The notes under the pieces are model-generated. The model did not search any database and had not been told where the DNA came from. It saw only the letters and a list, made by a program, of their open reading frames with translations. The position numbers and the translations under genes were made by a program. Source: Marthasterias glacialis (taxonomy: Eukaryota; Echinodermata; Asteroidea; Forcipulatida; Asteriidae). Taken from it: 64,000 nucleotides of DNA. The stretch lies in NCBI GenBank assembly GCA_911728455.2, contig OU452222.1:5337108-5401107 (forward strand), read 5' to 3'. Shown here piece after piece: positions 1-12,700 of the stretch (position 1 is its first letter; every line of letters starts with the position of its first letter).

Positions 1-731
1 CCCTTTAAATTATGTAAGACTTGTTCTCGATCACCCATTTATAGAAACCCCAGTTTGCCCCACAAATTGATCAGTCTGATAAATTTAGAATTGTTGCTGC
101 CGTAGTTGTTGTACATGTAAGTGTACGTTCAAGTCAGAAAGCCGCCATTAATTTCAGAGTTGTCCAGTTGTACACATTCAGTGGAATGAGTTTTTGACTG
201 GACATCATTTTACTGCAATTAGCGAAGTTGTGAGGTTGTTCACAGAGTACCTGGCTTATATCCCATGCCCAAGACTGCAGGGGCCAAACAGTCTGGTCCC
301 TGTTTGGTTGAAGTGAAAATCAGAATTCATTATTGCTGTTGCTGACAGGGAACATGACGGTAAAGATGGTGGCATGCATGATGAAGGTCTGTTACATGTC
401 CAGATTGGCTGCGGCTGTGGCTGCGGCTGTGGCTAAATCACTAGTTTAACATGCGCTGAAGCATAGGCTGCCATTGGTAACACCCTTTATAGCAATCACC
501 GCAGCCGTAGCCGCCAGTTTGGACATGGCCTATCTATCATTCTGGAATGTCTTGTGTTGTACATATGTATGCTTTTCATTTGTACTGTGATACTGATTTG
601 TAGCTGTAATTTTTATGTACACTACCTTCAGCTCTTATGGAAATCTTACATCAGGAATGACTAACAGTAACAGTACATGTAGTTGAGATGTCCACTTGGA
701 GTTGTAATGCGTTGTATACTCTGTGTTTTAG
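1..731. other. Cadherin intron with a foldback repeat
   Basis: This stretch is non-coding intron sequence upstream of the first recognised cadherin exon. Apart from the GC-rich foldback element at about 396-534, I see no gene or exon with usable splice sites. Confidence 0.6.
396..534. mobile_element. GC-rich foldback element, copy 1
   Basis: The left arm (gtccagattggctgcggctg) and the right arm (cagccgtagccgccag, then tttggacatggcc) are inverted repeats around a core containing gaagcataggctgcc and ggtaacaccctt. The same core and arms recur near 58.5 kb. No coding capacity; non-autonomous. Confidence 0.65.
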
Positions 732-756
732 GTAATAGGTTCTAATCCGACTGGAG
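732..756 (+). CDS. Cadherin 25-nt microexon (first coding exon seen)
   Basis: An acceptor (gtgttttag) and a donor (GAG|GTACAT) bracket 25 nt that read VIGSNPTG in phase 0 and leave one base. That base completes Gly at the next exon, so the join reads NPTGGVISRR, which fits the TG.I strand of a cadherin repeat. A stop codon immediately upstream in frame excludes a longer exon. Support is phase plus motif continuity only. Confidence 0.6.
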
Positions 757-3700
757 GTACATTTTACCCGTGTAATTTTTTTCTCCTAGGGTCTGAAAGC
801 ACTTGGCATGCACCGGTGGACAGATTGTAGATTGTGTTCTTTAATGTTGCCAAGTTCATTTCATTCATTGGTGAAGGAGCTAAACAAACAATTGTAGATA
901 ACTAATTTGTTCCCCTCCCCCCTACCCCATCTTTTTTTCAGGCGTTATATCTCGACGAGGAACCACCAACTTACCAGACGCTGTTTACATGTTCAATGTG
1001 ACTGCGAGGGATAATGGAAACACACACACCTCCTACGCACTTGTTACAGTACAGGTAAATGACATCAACGACAACTCTCCAGTGTTCCCAGATTGTGGCT
1101 CCTACACCCCGGAAGTATCTGAGGATGCAGTAGATCAACAATTTGTCATCAAGGTTTGTTTTTTTAACATTGACATTTACCCCCCCCCCCACCACACACC
1201 CCAACAACATCTACAAATATTAACAAGTACACCCACTAGAAATCAGAATTGTCATGCTCTTTCATTCAATGTTATTACCGTAATTTTGTCTCATTATTTT
1301 TAATACACTTTTCTCCTTGGTAAATGTACACTTTGATCTTCAGCAACAGAGGTAAATGCTACGCTGGAAACAGAGTATCTTTCTCGCCCACACATTGCTT
1401 TGATACGAGAAACTGCACAAAAGAAGCAAGGTGGTTTGGCAACTAAACAACAGTGTATTGTGTACAGTACATTTTTGTGTATTCAGGGGTCGTCTTTACG
1501 ATTTAAACAAACGAACCATGAACGCCTATATTGGCCACTGGGCTTGATACCCATCTCTTACACCACACCTTGAAAGATTACAGGCCTGTGATTTACCACA
1601 TCCGTCTTCCTTTATCTTCCTTTAAACATTTCTTAAGGGGGAAGAAAGATGCAGCCGATGTTCAAACCTCTAGTTTAGTGATTGATGTGGTGTCCAGAGT
1701 CTGTCACTTATCTAAAATGTAACACCCTAGAAGTTCAGGGGGATGTCGAAGATGAGTGCAACCAGATTTTTAGGATTTTCATTGGACCATCTCTACCGAG
1801 TTGACCAACCATTTTGCAGGGTTTGTATGGTGACACAACTGTGCATACACCTAATTGTGTACAGTTTAGTCAGTAGTCACCCTGTGGTATGTTGCAGGCT
1901 GGCATTGTGTGTGTCTGTCATTTAAAAGCCATGTGGATGATTAAATGGTCAGACAGTAAGAGGGTTTATAATGACACCCCTGCGACTAGCAATCAGAACA
2001 CGGGCAAATAAAAAAAAAATGGGTTCACATTTCTATCTAGGTAACAGCAACGGATGCCGACAAGGGTAGGAACGCTGAGATCCTGTACCGCATTATCGGC
2101 TCCAATCTCCCCTTTGCCATCAATCAAGACAGTGGTGAGATTTACACTCAGGATCCATTGGACAGAGAAACCAACCCTTTCTATGAGATCACCGTCTCGG
2201 CCACGGACAAGCCCAGCAACACCTTCAGTAACACTGGCTTTTGTACATTCACCATCACCATTTTGGATGTCAATGACAAGCGACCAGAGTTTCCGCTGGA
2301 GACTTATGTCGGTGAGTCCAAAAAGCTACGATTCGAAACCCATCAAAATTTTGATAAGTTTTTTTTGTGTGTGTTTTATTTGGTCGGACTGACGGTACGG
2401 CCAAACTGAAAAATTATTGTTTTTAGCATCGGACTAGTTATATGAACAGGCCTGATACTTCACAGAGGCAACGGAGGCAATTGCCTCAGTTGCCCCTGAT
2501 CATTGCCTTGGTGCCCTTGAAATGTTTCAATAGAAATTTACAATTTCCTGATAGAGATACCCTTTATCAAGAAGAAAATGCCTTGGTGCCCTTGCCCTTT
2601 CAACAATGAAGCAATCAGGGCTGTATGAACAAATTGCCAGGCAAATATATTAAGCTACACGTACCTTGATGGAGTTATTCAAATCTGTGTCTCAACATTT
2701 CAACCTTTTTATAATTAGATATCGAGAACTTCAAAGACTTTTATTAAGCACATTTTAAGTGCTATTTTTCTTCAACATATATATTAACCACTTACCGCCG
2801 GGATTTCTGTAATTTTTCCGGGCTCACAGGCAGGATTAAATTTTCGGAATTTCCAGGATACTTTTTTGGGGGCAGGGGAGGGGGAATGGAACAATGACTT
2901 AACTAAATAAAGACAACAAACATTCTCATAAAATGTTCCAGTAAATTTTTTTGTCTTTCGAGAAAGATTGCCTTTTGTTTAAGCATCGGCCATGGCATGC
3001 TGGAATCTGCTCCCATGCCAAATACAATTGGTGGCAGCCTAGTCGTGGTTTGTCTAACAAAACGACGAAGCTCTGGAATTTGGGATTACACAATAATCTC
3101 CAGAAAAAAAACAAGATAATTCTAAGCATGAATTCCATTAAATACCGTCTTTGTTACAGGGCAAACAAAGTGTAACACTGTATTGTGCATACATAATGGA
3201 ATGTACGAGCGTGTTAACACATCTGCCAGAAGCATCACTGGACATTTATTATTTATTTTCTGTTTGTGTGTCCACAAAAGTTTTGCTCTCTTCCAGCGGT
3301 TACTGGTTAGTTCAAGCATTTGATTTTCTTTCATTCTCCTCCCAGTGTTTCTGAGTGATACTGCTGAACTTCTCATACCATTTTTTACTGTAACGGCGGA
3401 GGATGCAGATGAAAATGCTAATATAGAGTACAGTTTGGCCAACACTGACGACTTCAGTATTAATCAGGCAGGAGGCATATTACCAATCAAAGTAGTCGCT
3501 CCGGTAAGTAGTTGCTAAGTAGTATTTTCTTAAATAGTACAGAATTTTTTTCTTTTTTCTCCCTTCATTTTGTAGGTGTTCAGGCACCGCCTGGAACACC
3601 TCGTATTTTTTTCGTTTTCACTGCTACTTTTTCTCCCCACGATTGTCCACTAACAAAGAAACACTGCCCAAGCTCAAATAACCTTCAAACTTCTAACAGT

Positions 3701-6700
3701 TAGATTTTCACTAGTAATTGACACCAATGTAGTGACGTGATGATGACATCATCAGCTGTTACAATACATTAATTCAAATTTGTACATTTCCAAAAAATTA
3801 TATCTCCTGAACTACATTTCAGCTATTTGCACAATCTATACTTCATATGAAAAGACTTAAAATACTTAAAAGTTGCACTGACATGACTCCAATTTGACCT
3901 TGTCTTCAGGTTCAAACCGGAAAGTGAAGTGAAAAAATATTTCCAGGCTACATGTGATATGCACTGGTACTTGGACATGGTTCCTGTGTATGAAATAATG
4001 ATTGACCCCTGGGCTTTCTAAGTATATAAGTAATGACATCATCATTTTCAAAAGCGCCCTCTCATGACAAGTTTAAAAATGTACTAATTTGCTGAAACCT
4101 GTTGCAAGCTCAAAATAGTATAACACTTAAAGCACATACTTTAATCTCAATGCCCAAGTAAAAAATTAGCAATGAAGACGTTGTTTCTCAAATTACACTA
4201 AAATTTGTTATTTCAGAAGATTTTATCTTGAGAACCACAGCTGTTATGATTTGAATCGTTGCATCATCTGTGAATGTTTTTTATTTATGCAACATGAAAA
4301 TGAACATTTTGATTTGTTTAGACTTGAATGTCTACCTATAATTAACCAAACCTGGACACCTAGTGCTTGCAAATCACAGAAAGAAGAACAGTTGACGTTA
4401 GAATCACATTCTTCAATGAAATATGTATTTTAGATTTAATTAATGTTGTCTTTATTCTTAAAAATTCCTAGCTTTCTGGTACAACTGTTAGTTTTAACGT
4501 CATTGCTTTTGATGGACTCAAGAGCAGTCAGAGCACTGTCCAAGTGACCGTTGGCACCGACGTGAGCCCGCCAACGTGGGCTCAAGATTACGGACCGATT
4601 GCAATCCGTGAGGACGCTAACGTTAACGACATCGTGCAGACTGTCCTGGCTAGTCCTGCCACCACAGGCAACTCAATCACTTACGATATCGTGATTGGCC
4701 AAATTCCTGAGACAAACTCCAATGACCAGTTCAGCATCTTTTGGGTCTCCGGATTAGAGGGGGGAGATGTCATTGTCAAATCACAGCTGGATTATGAAAC
4801 AACCAAGAGGTAAGATAAGAAAGAAACAGCAGATAAACCATTGTTTGGATTGGTTGTGTTTACACAATGCCAACTTCGCCATCCTCGCTACTGCCCCTAT
4901 TGCTGGATCACTACCTTGTGCATCCTTTAGCTATGGTTATTAAGTAGAATTCCGCTCCAAATTGTTATCTGAATGGCTGTTATAGTTCATAGGAGGCAAA
5001 CTAAATGACATACTCTCTAAATAACACCTCCAATTTCTTCATGTGAACAGTTACCATCTGGAGATGCAGGCCTACAGTGTTCAGACCAGATTGTCTGCCT
5101 TCACCACCCTGGATGTCACCCTGATAGACGTGAATGACGAGAGCCCCAAGTTCACCCTTGGGACATACGTTGCTGCAGTCCCAGAGAACATAATGAACCC
5201 CACAATCATCACTGTGGAGGCGTTCGATGCTGACACTTTGCCCGACTTTAAACGTGTGGGTACCTGTTATAGATTGTGTACACATTAAGTAGTTAGTATT
5301 CTTTATGGTGATCACCTTGAGACAGTATTTCAGTCGGAAATATTTCTCCACAGGATTGGTTCTTGTTTAAACGCTATAATCAGTCGGCCATTGGGTTGGA
5401 GTAAACTATTTCTTTAACTCGATGATTACCAATCCAGTACTTTGTCTGTAAGTCTTGTACAAAGACCATCGTTAGGACGTCATTAATGACTTGAGCTTTT
5501 TGTTCCCTCAGGTGACATATTCAATTATCCCGGGTGAAGATTCCGATGACTTTGAAATCAATCCAACAACTGGACTCATTACTAGCAAGATTGAATTTGA
5601 CCGGGAGATGAAGGCATCGTACGTCTTTCAAGTGTTAGCGAAGGACAGTGCCCCATCTGATATTCCTTCACTTGATGGCGAGCCAAACTCGGGTAACAAA
5701 TCTTGAAACTTTAGTCAAGCCTGTGTGTTTTCCTGATGTCATGTTTTTTGTATTTAATCACCTTCTACTATAACATTTCCTAAAAAAGTGAATTTGCCAT
5801 CACAGGGAAGAAAGACATATCCTTTAATATGGCAGAATTAAAGAGTTTGTTTGAGGTGCAAAGCGAAGTAAGCTCAAGGGCTTCATCTCCAGGAGACAGC
5901 GGCTAAATTTTCATGAGTTCTAATATTCGTTCAGTCACTTCTCCTTGTACATCATATATATTGCTCAAAAAACATCTGTGTGCAAATCAAATTACTGTGG
6001 AGGTGTCTACCCGTTGAAACATAGGACTTTAACAAAAGGGATCCAGTTTTTGTTGACAGCGAGGTTGTATACAAAAGCAGTGGGAATGTCGCTGAAAAAA
6101 AGTCCAATCAATGGGCGAACAAAGAGAAGTCCTTGATTAGTCGGATTGACAAACGTGTGTACTTGTAGTGACATTCAAACCAAGGACTTAAAACAAAAGG
6201 GACGATAGGTCCATAATTGCTATCACAAAGGAAAACAATGGGGTCCACGGTTGTCAGGGCAAAGGAGGGTCCCCAATTGGATGTCATTATACACTTGTAT
6301 GTGGATAGTTATACATATTCGAACTGGGAACCTATAACACGAGGGACAATTGGGTCCCCAGTTGGGTGAAGGTCCTCAGTTGGACAGTCGTGTACAAAAC
6401 CAATGGGAGCTGTTGCCAAAATGTACAAACAAAAGAGGGACATTTGGAGGTCCCTGATTGCAGGTGTTTACACACTTGTGAGTGTGTGTGGTGTTGCCTT
6501 TACCCATCCCTTTATAGCACCGATTTTATCAAGACCCAGTTGTTTCACGGAATATATTTCAAATAAAAACTTGTAACATCCTTATGGTGATCCTCGTGCT
6601 GCCGCTTCCCAGGTTATATCCATAAAGCTAGCTCTATTGTTTGTACCTTATAATGGGGTGTGATCCCTGGCTGCCCATGGCAGTATCCGGTTGAATGGCT

Positions 6701-9700
6701 TCTGACTGGCACCCCCTGAACAAAGATATTGACAAAATAGGGAGACCATCAACATTAGGGCTGGATAGCTCAGCTGGTAGAGCGTCGGTACGTATAGCTT
6801 GGTGGTCGCAGGTTCAATTTCCGCTTCAGTAAATCTTTCTTTGTTCAACACAAAAATCAAGTTTTGATCTGGAACACACAGCAGGCATGTGAGATTTATC
6901 AGCTTTGAGCACTGCTCAAGCTGATTTCAGATGTTCCCCCTACCCCCCGCTTCTTTTTTCTTAATAAAAGTAAGGATGGATTTTTGTTTCTTTTTCCGTT
7001 TTACCAACTTTGCAGATCAGGCATCGGTCACAATTAATGTGATCGACATTAATGATAACAGCCCTACATTTGCCGAGTCCATGTACGAGAAGCAAATTTC
7101 CGAGAGTGCCCCCGTCGGATCAGAGGTCATCATTGTCACCGCAACAGATGTGGACTCAGGTACAGTATCAGATCATATCTTGAACCTTGTCGATGGCCTC
7201 ATGTTCAGACACGGCTGAATGTGTTGACGTCTTCAGCTCAGTAATGTCATTTTAGAAACTGGGCCCAATTTCATAGCGCTGCTTAACGGTAAGCAAATTT
7301 TCGTGCTAACTAATAGCAGAAAAATTTGCTCAAGCTTAAGCATATTTCACAGGTTAGCGCGAAAATTAGGCGGCCAGCTTGCGCGTTCACCAAGGATTTG
7401 CATTGTTACGTCATTCATTTTCCTGCAGTAAGCACCGGAAGGTTAGCATGCCTTTTCCAGTGCTTACGGTTAGCAGCGCTATGAAATGGAAATCACACGG
7501 TAAGCACAAAATCGGCCGTTAAGCAGCTCTATGAAATTGAGCCCTGGTGTGATGGCACGATACCATCAGATTCCTTTTCAGGAACATTCCAAATGATGGC
7601 AAGCTTCCGTACACTGTTATTCCTGTCATGCGGACACCTTTCGTCTAGATCTTTTATAACTAGTTGTTACACTCATTCTATGCATAATTTGGAATAGTGT
7701 ATTTCTTTGTTCTACTTCGTTAGTTTAAACTTCCCCTGTAAACTGTGAAGTATACGCAGTAGACTCAAGGTCTATCTTTACACAAAAATACGGCAAGCTT
7801 ACGTATAAATTTAAAAAATGGCTGACAAGTAATTTCTCAAAGAACATTCAAAATTTTGACATGCTCTTGTACAAATAATGAAAACTATACGGCTAACATT
7901 GTACTTGTGTTTGTGATTTTTTTTATTAATAAACAGACAGCGTACCTCGTTACCTGATCACAGCCAACAACACTCGGGGTGCTTTTGACGTCAACCCCAC
8001 CACAGGGCAGATAAGCATTGCCTCCCCGCTGGACTACGAGTTCCAGACGGAGTACTGGCTCCAGTATACTGCCAATGATGGGCTGAATGTGGCGACCACG
8101 ACCATACGAATCATAGTGCTCAACGTCAATGATGAGAAACCCGTCTTTGGTTCCGACGTTTACACTGTTCAGGTCCGGGAGGAGGATGATGACTTCCCCA
8201 GGGAAATACTGGAGGTAAGTGTATTTCATTATATTTACTAAACCATTAATCGTAAATCATGCGAGGGACTGAGTAAAGTCAAATGCATGGTACCGTGCAA
8301 TCGTGTGATGTTACTCCCCCAGGAACCATAGTGATTTATACTTAAAATAAAATAGTTGATAGTACATTGAACAAACAACGTGTGTGTGTGGCAAATGGCA
8401 CGGCGCTTAAAATACAGCCCAGTTCTTACACGGCACATCTGTCTGTATGGATGCATGTGCGCATTTTTAACCTCTTGGACCAGACAAGCATATTTTACCA
8501 GACATGGTTAATGTATTTTATGGCTGGAGGTAATTCTAAGCATTGATGTACAATCTGTGAGAAACTTCAAGAGGCTGTGTGTCAAACGCACATCCGTGTG
8601 TCTTGTCGTCGACATTCTCATCTAAAGCCCAGTTCATATATCATGGCAATGGTATAATGCGAGGCAAATTTTCAAATTCACAACGAAACAATTCGCGACC
8701 AAGGTCTACCGCCAGTGGACTTCACGCTGAGTGCAGGCGCCTCGTCGCATTGCCCAAATTCTGGACAGTGACAACTTGCCCAAAGTCCAGAAAAGCATTT
8801 TTTTCATTAATATTTTCCATTTTTTAAAAATTTGTTGTGGTTTGTATCTCTGTATTCATGTAAGCACAAAATGCTGTCAATGATATATAGGTAGCGGTTT
8901 TGGTAGCCCCCAACCCCTCCACAAGTGTTTCAGGGATTTGTTATTTCCTTCCACTCTCATCTCTGGCAGTAATTTTGTTGGTGTAATACAAACACTGGTG
9001 CATCAGATTCCAGTTTTGATGGCTGGTTTATCAGGGTGTGGGTTCAAATCCTGGTCACAGCACTAGTGTCCTTTAGAGAGACACATATATCACCCAGGAT
9101 TAATGGGTACACACAATTCAGGAGTATTCATCTTCTTTTGACATCTAAAGCCGCGCTCACATTAGATTCATATTTAACCGAGACCATGGGTAACCTCAAA
9201 TCTTACCGGTGTCTGCACTTGGATTATTTGACGTGGGTAAACTAACCGAGACGATGGTGAAACAAACCAACTGAGGCGTGAGCGTTAACCATAGAGCTGC
9301 GTCATGCATCGGTTTCTACCGTTGCGCGACCATCGCGCGACCGACTTTTAACCAGCCCTGGTGTGCGAACCAGATGTGGTATTTTACTGGCCAGTTTTAT
9401 CGGGATGATGCTTCTGCACTGGACTTTTGACTTGGGTTAGTTTAACCAGGGCTGGATTTCACAAAGAGCTAAGATTCATCTTCACTGCGAATCACTCTTA
9501 GTTGCCAAGCAAAGTGTGATGTCACAATGCAAATTATTATGGTAATACTGACAATTCATCTTTAGATGCATCTTTGCTCGTGAAATCAACCCCAGGTTAG
9601 TTTACCTGGGGTAGGTTTCACAAAATTAGTCCTGACTTAGGACTAGTTACTCGTCCCAACTGGAGCAAAGAGTAGTCCTGGCGCTTTTTGAAATCAACGC

Positions 9701-12700
9701 CTGGGCAGAAGGTGGCTGGTTAAACTACCCATTGGACGCGGTTAAGTTACCTGGGTAAAATTTTCCTGGACTGTTGGCACTGGACTTAAAATGGTCAATT
9801 TACCCATTTACTCAGTTAGTTTACCCCCAAAAGTCCAATGCGAACACAGCTTTAGAGAGGATGCCCTGTTCCAGTTAGCTCTAGGGTGAGCAGTTTTCCT
9901 GGATGACATTAATCCCAAGTTGATACTGTGCACAGGTCACAGCAAATGATGGCGACGCGGGGGCCGACCAAACCAGCATCAAGTACTCTTTGGAGGGAAC
10001 TGGGACCGGTGACATATTCACCATTGACGCTTCGACAGGGAAGATCATGCTCAATGCCAGGCTGGACCGGGAAGAAGTGAGTGAGTGGAAGTTTGTCGCC
10101 AAGGCAAGGGACGACGGTGGAACTGGTCTCTCAGGCTATGCCGATGTTAATGTCGTAGTTGAAGACATAAATGATAACTTGCCAATATTCCCCGATTTAG
10201 AGTACAAGGGATCGGTGCCTGAGAATTCAGTTGGAGGTAAGTTCATCTTTTTGGGGGTCCAACATCATAAATCCGCTAAGCACAAACATTTACTAAGTGC
10301 TAAAGCACTTAAATGGTTCTAGCCACAACGTCATGTGATGCATATTGAATATAACTGGTTTCCCTGTATCAACTCCGCTTTTCAAATATATCTAAGAAAT
10401 ATTTTCTTTAATAGACTGTATTATAACACACCTCTCCCTGGTTCTTTATCGTGATTGGCTGAAACACGGTCACGTGGGGTGAACTAATATAGCCTAGTGC
10501 ATGAAATCTGCACCACATGCACCGCACGCGCTTCATTTGGGGGAAATAGTTCGCAAAGCAGATATAGTTTCAAAAACCCCAAAACTATTGACTGGTAAAC
10601 AGCATCCTCAAGAGGGTTTACAATGCTTGTAACAACGAAAATGGCGGCGTCTGCGGATCGAGAAGAATTTCCGGCCAAAAAAACGTGATTTACTCTTCTA
10701 ACCGACATTTTGGACTGAGGTGTGTTATAAAACACATATGGACTGGCATTATTCGGGCAATAGTGAACGTATATGCACCCCTCGGGCCTGTGAGTGACCA
10801 GGAGAGGGTTCTATTTCTAAATAGACCCTCTCCTGGTCACTCACAGGCCCGAGGGGTGCATAGACGTGCACTACTGCCCTCATTGCCAGTCCATATGTGT
10901 ATGATAATTTGCATTGGGGGATACAGAATAATAATTTATTTTACCATAACATCGATGTTTGATAAGCACTGTATCCTCTGATGAGTATGCTTATGGAGTT
11001 TTCCCCCCCCACACGACTCGGGAGGTGGGAGAGCACTGAGTAGGCAGTGCTTATCACACATCGATGTATGGTAAAATCAAATTTGTTTTAAATAGTTTCT
11101 TGCTTAGCTGCTTTACACAAAGAGGAAAGCACTATTGATACCCAACCTTTAAGTTTCAGAGGCTTTTAAAGCAGCAAGTGCAGAAAATGAAGTTACAGAA
11201 CACTTTGTTGCTGTTCACTTGAAGTACATGTATCTTCACTAAACCAATTTGTTATAGAGAATTGTAAATCGGTCATGGGCTATAACTAAGAGTGATATTC
11301 TCTGTGCAAGCATTACATCAAACAATTAGACCGGCCCTGCTTTAATCTATGGAACTCTATGAAAACTGACAGTGATATCGTTCTTGATCCCAAGTAGCAA
11401 GCATTACATCGAGCATGTGACAGTATAGAAACATTTTGATTGGCCCGTTTGAATTAAATGTATGAATTGGAAACGGTAATTACAGGAACGCCAGTGATGA
11501 CTGTGACCGCCATCGACCTAGATGACCCCAACACTCCCAATGGCAAGATCGGTTACTCCACTGTTAGCGGGACGGGTGTTGAAAATGACGGGGCTGACTT
11601 GTTCGACATTGACGGGAACACAGGGGAAGTGACCGTCCGGCCTGGTGCTGTGCTTGACCGAGAGACGCAGGACACTTACAATCTGGTGATCCAGGCTCAG
11701 GATAACAACGGGGCCGGCGGCGAGGGTGAGTTTTGGAAGTGAAGCCTTGACTTTTCTCCACAGTGAAAGACTCGTATTGTTCAGCTTTTTCCCTGGGTCT
11801 TAGGACAACCATCAACATTTCAAGAAAGATGTGAAACGAGAAGGAAAACATTAAATATTATGTCTACACCTTTCATTTTGGGTCTTTAAATCCTACAAAA
11901 TGTAACACCCAGGAAGTTTGGGAGATTCATCTTAAGAATCAAGGAGAACATTTCTGCTATCCCATTTGAGCGGAGATACAATAATTGTGTGAGATAGATG
12001 TTACAACCAAATCAATTCGCTCTTGAGAAAGACTCTGCTATGGTTGAAACATAAGGCTGTTAGTATATTTTGAATTTATACCACATTTTGCTTGTGCACC
12101 GATATCATCCACATCAACCGCGATTTCATTCCAGATAAGTAGAGATGTTATTTGTTTCTACAGCTCGGACGACTGCAGTAATCACCATCACCGACCAGAA
12201 TGACAACGCACCCTCGTTTGTCGGTGGCCCGTTTGCTACCGATGCTGAGGAAACATTACCGCCTGGTGCCACAGTGATTGAGTTGCCCGCCATGGACGCC
12301 GATGTGGATTTCAACGATGCTGTCCAGTTTGAAATCATAGCTGGTAACATTAACAACCATTTTCAGATCGTCTCTGATCCGGTCACTCTTATCGGCATCG
12401 TCCAAATCGATGAGGTAACAAAATTGATTAAAATCATTGTATTGATAATAATTATAATAAACAAATATGATAATGACTCGATGGCATTTAATTTGGGAAA
12501 TTTATAATACAGTACACCACTGGGAGTTTGTTTTGGAGTGACCATAATTCACAGTGATACATGGGGGGGGTGTGAAAGTGTATATTCTTCGTACTAGTAT
12601 ATTCTTCACTTACATATCAAGCAGAAACCTGCTTTTTCATTGAATGTAGCAAAATTTGATATCTGTTTTTTTGTTTAAAAGACAGTTGCAAAATTTGTGT

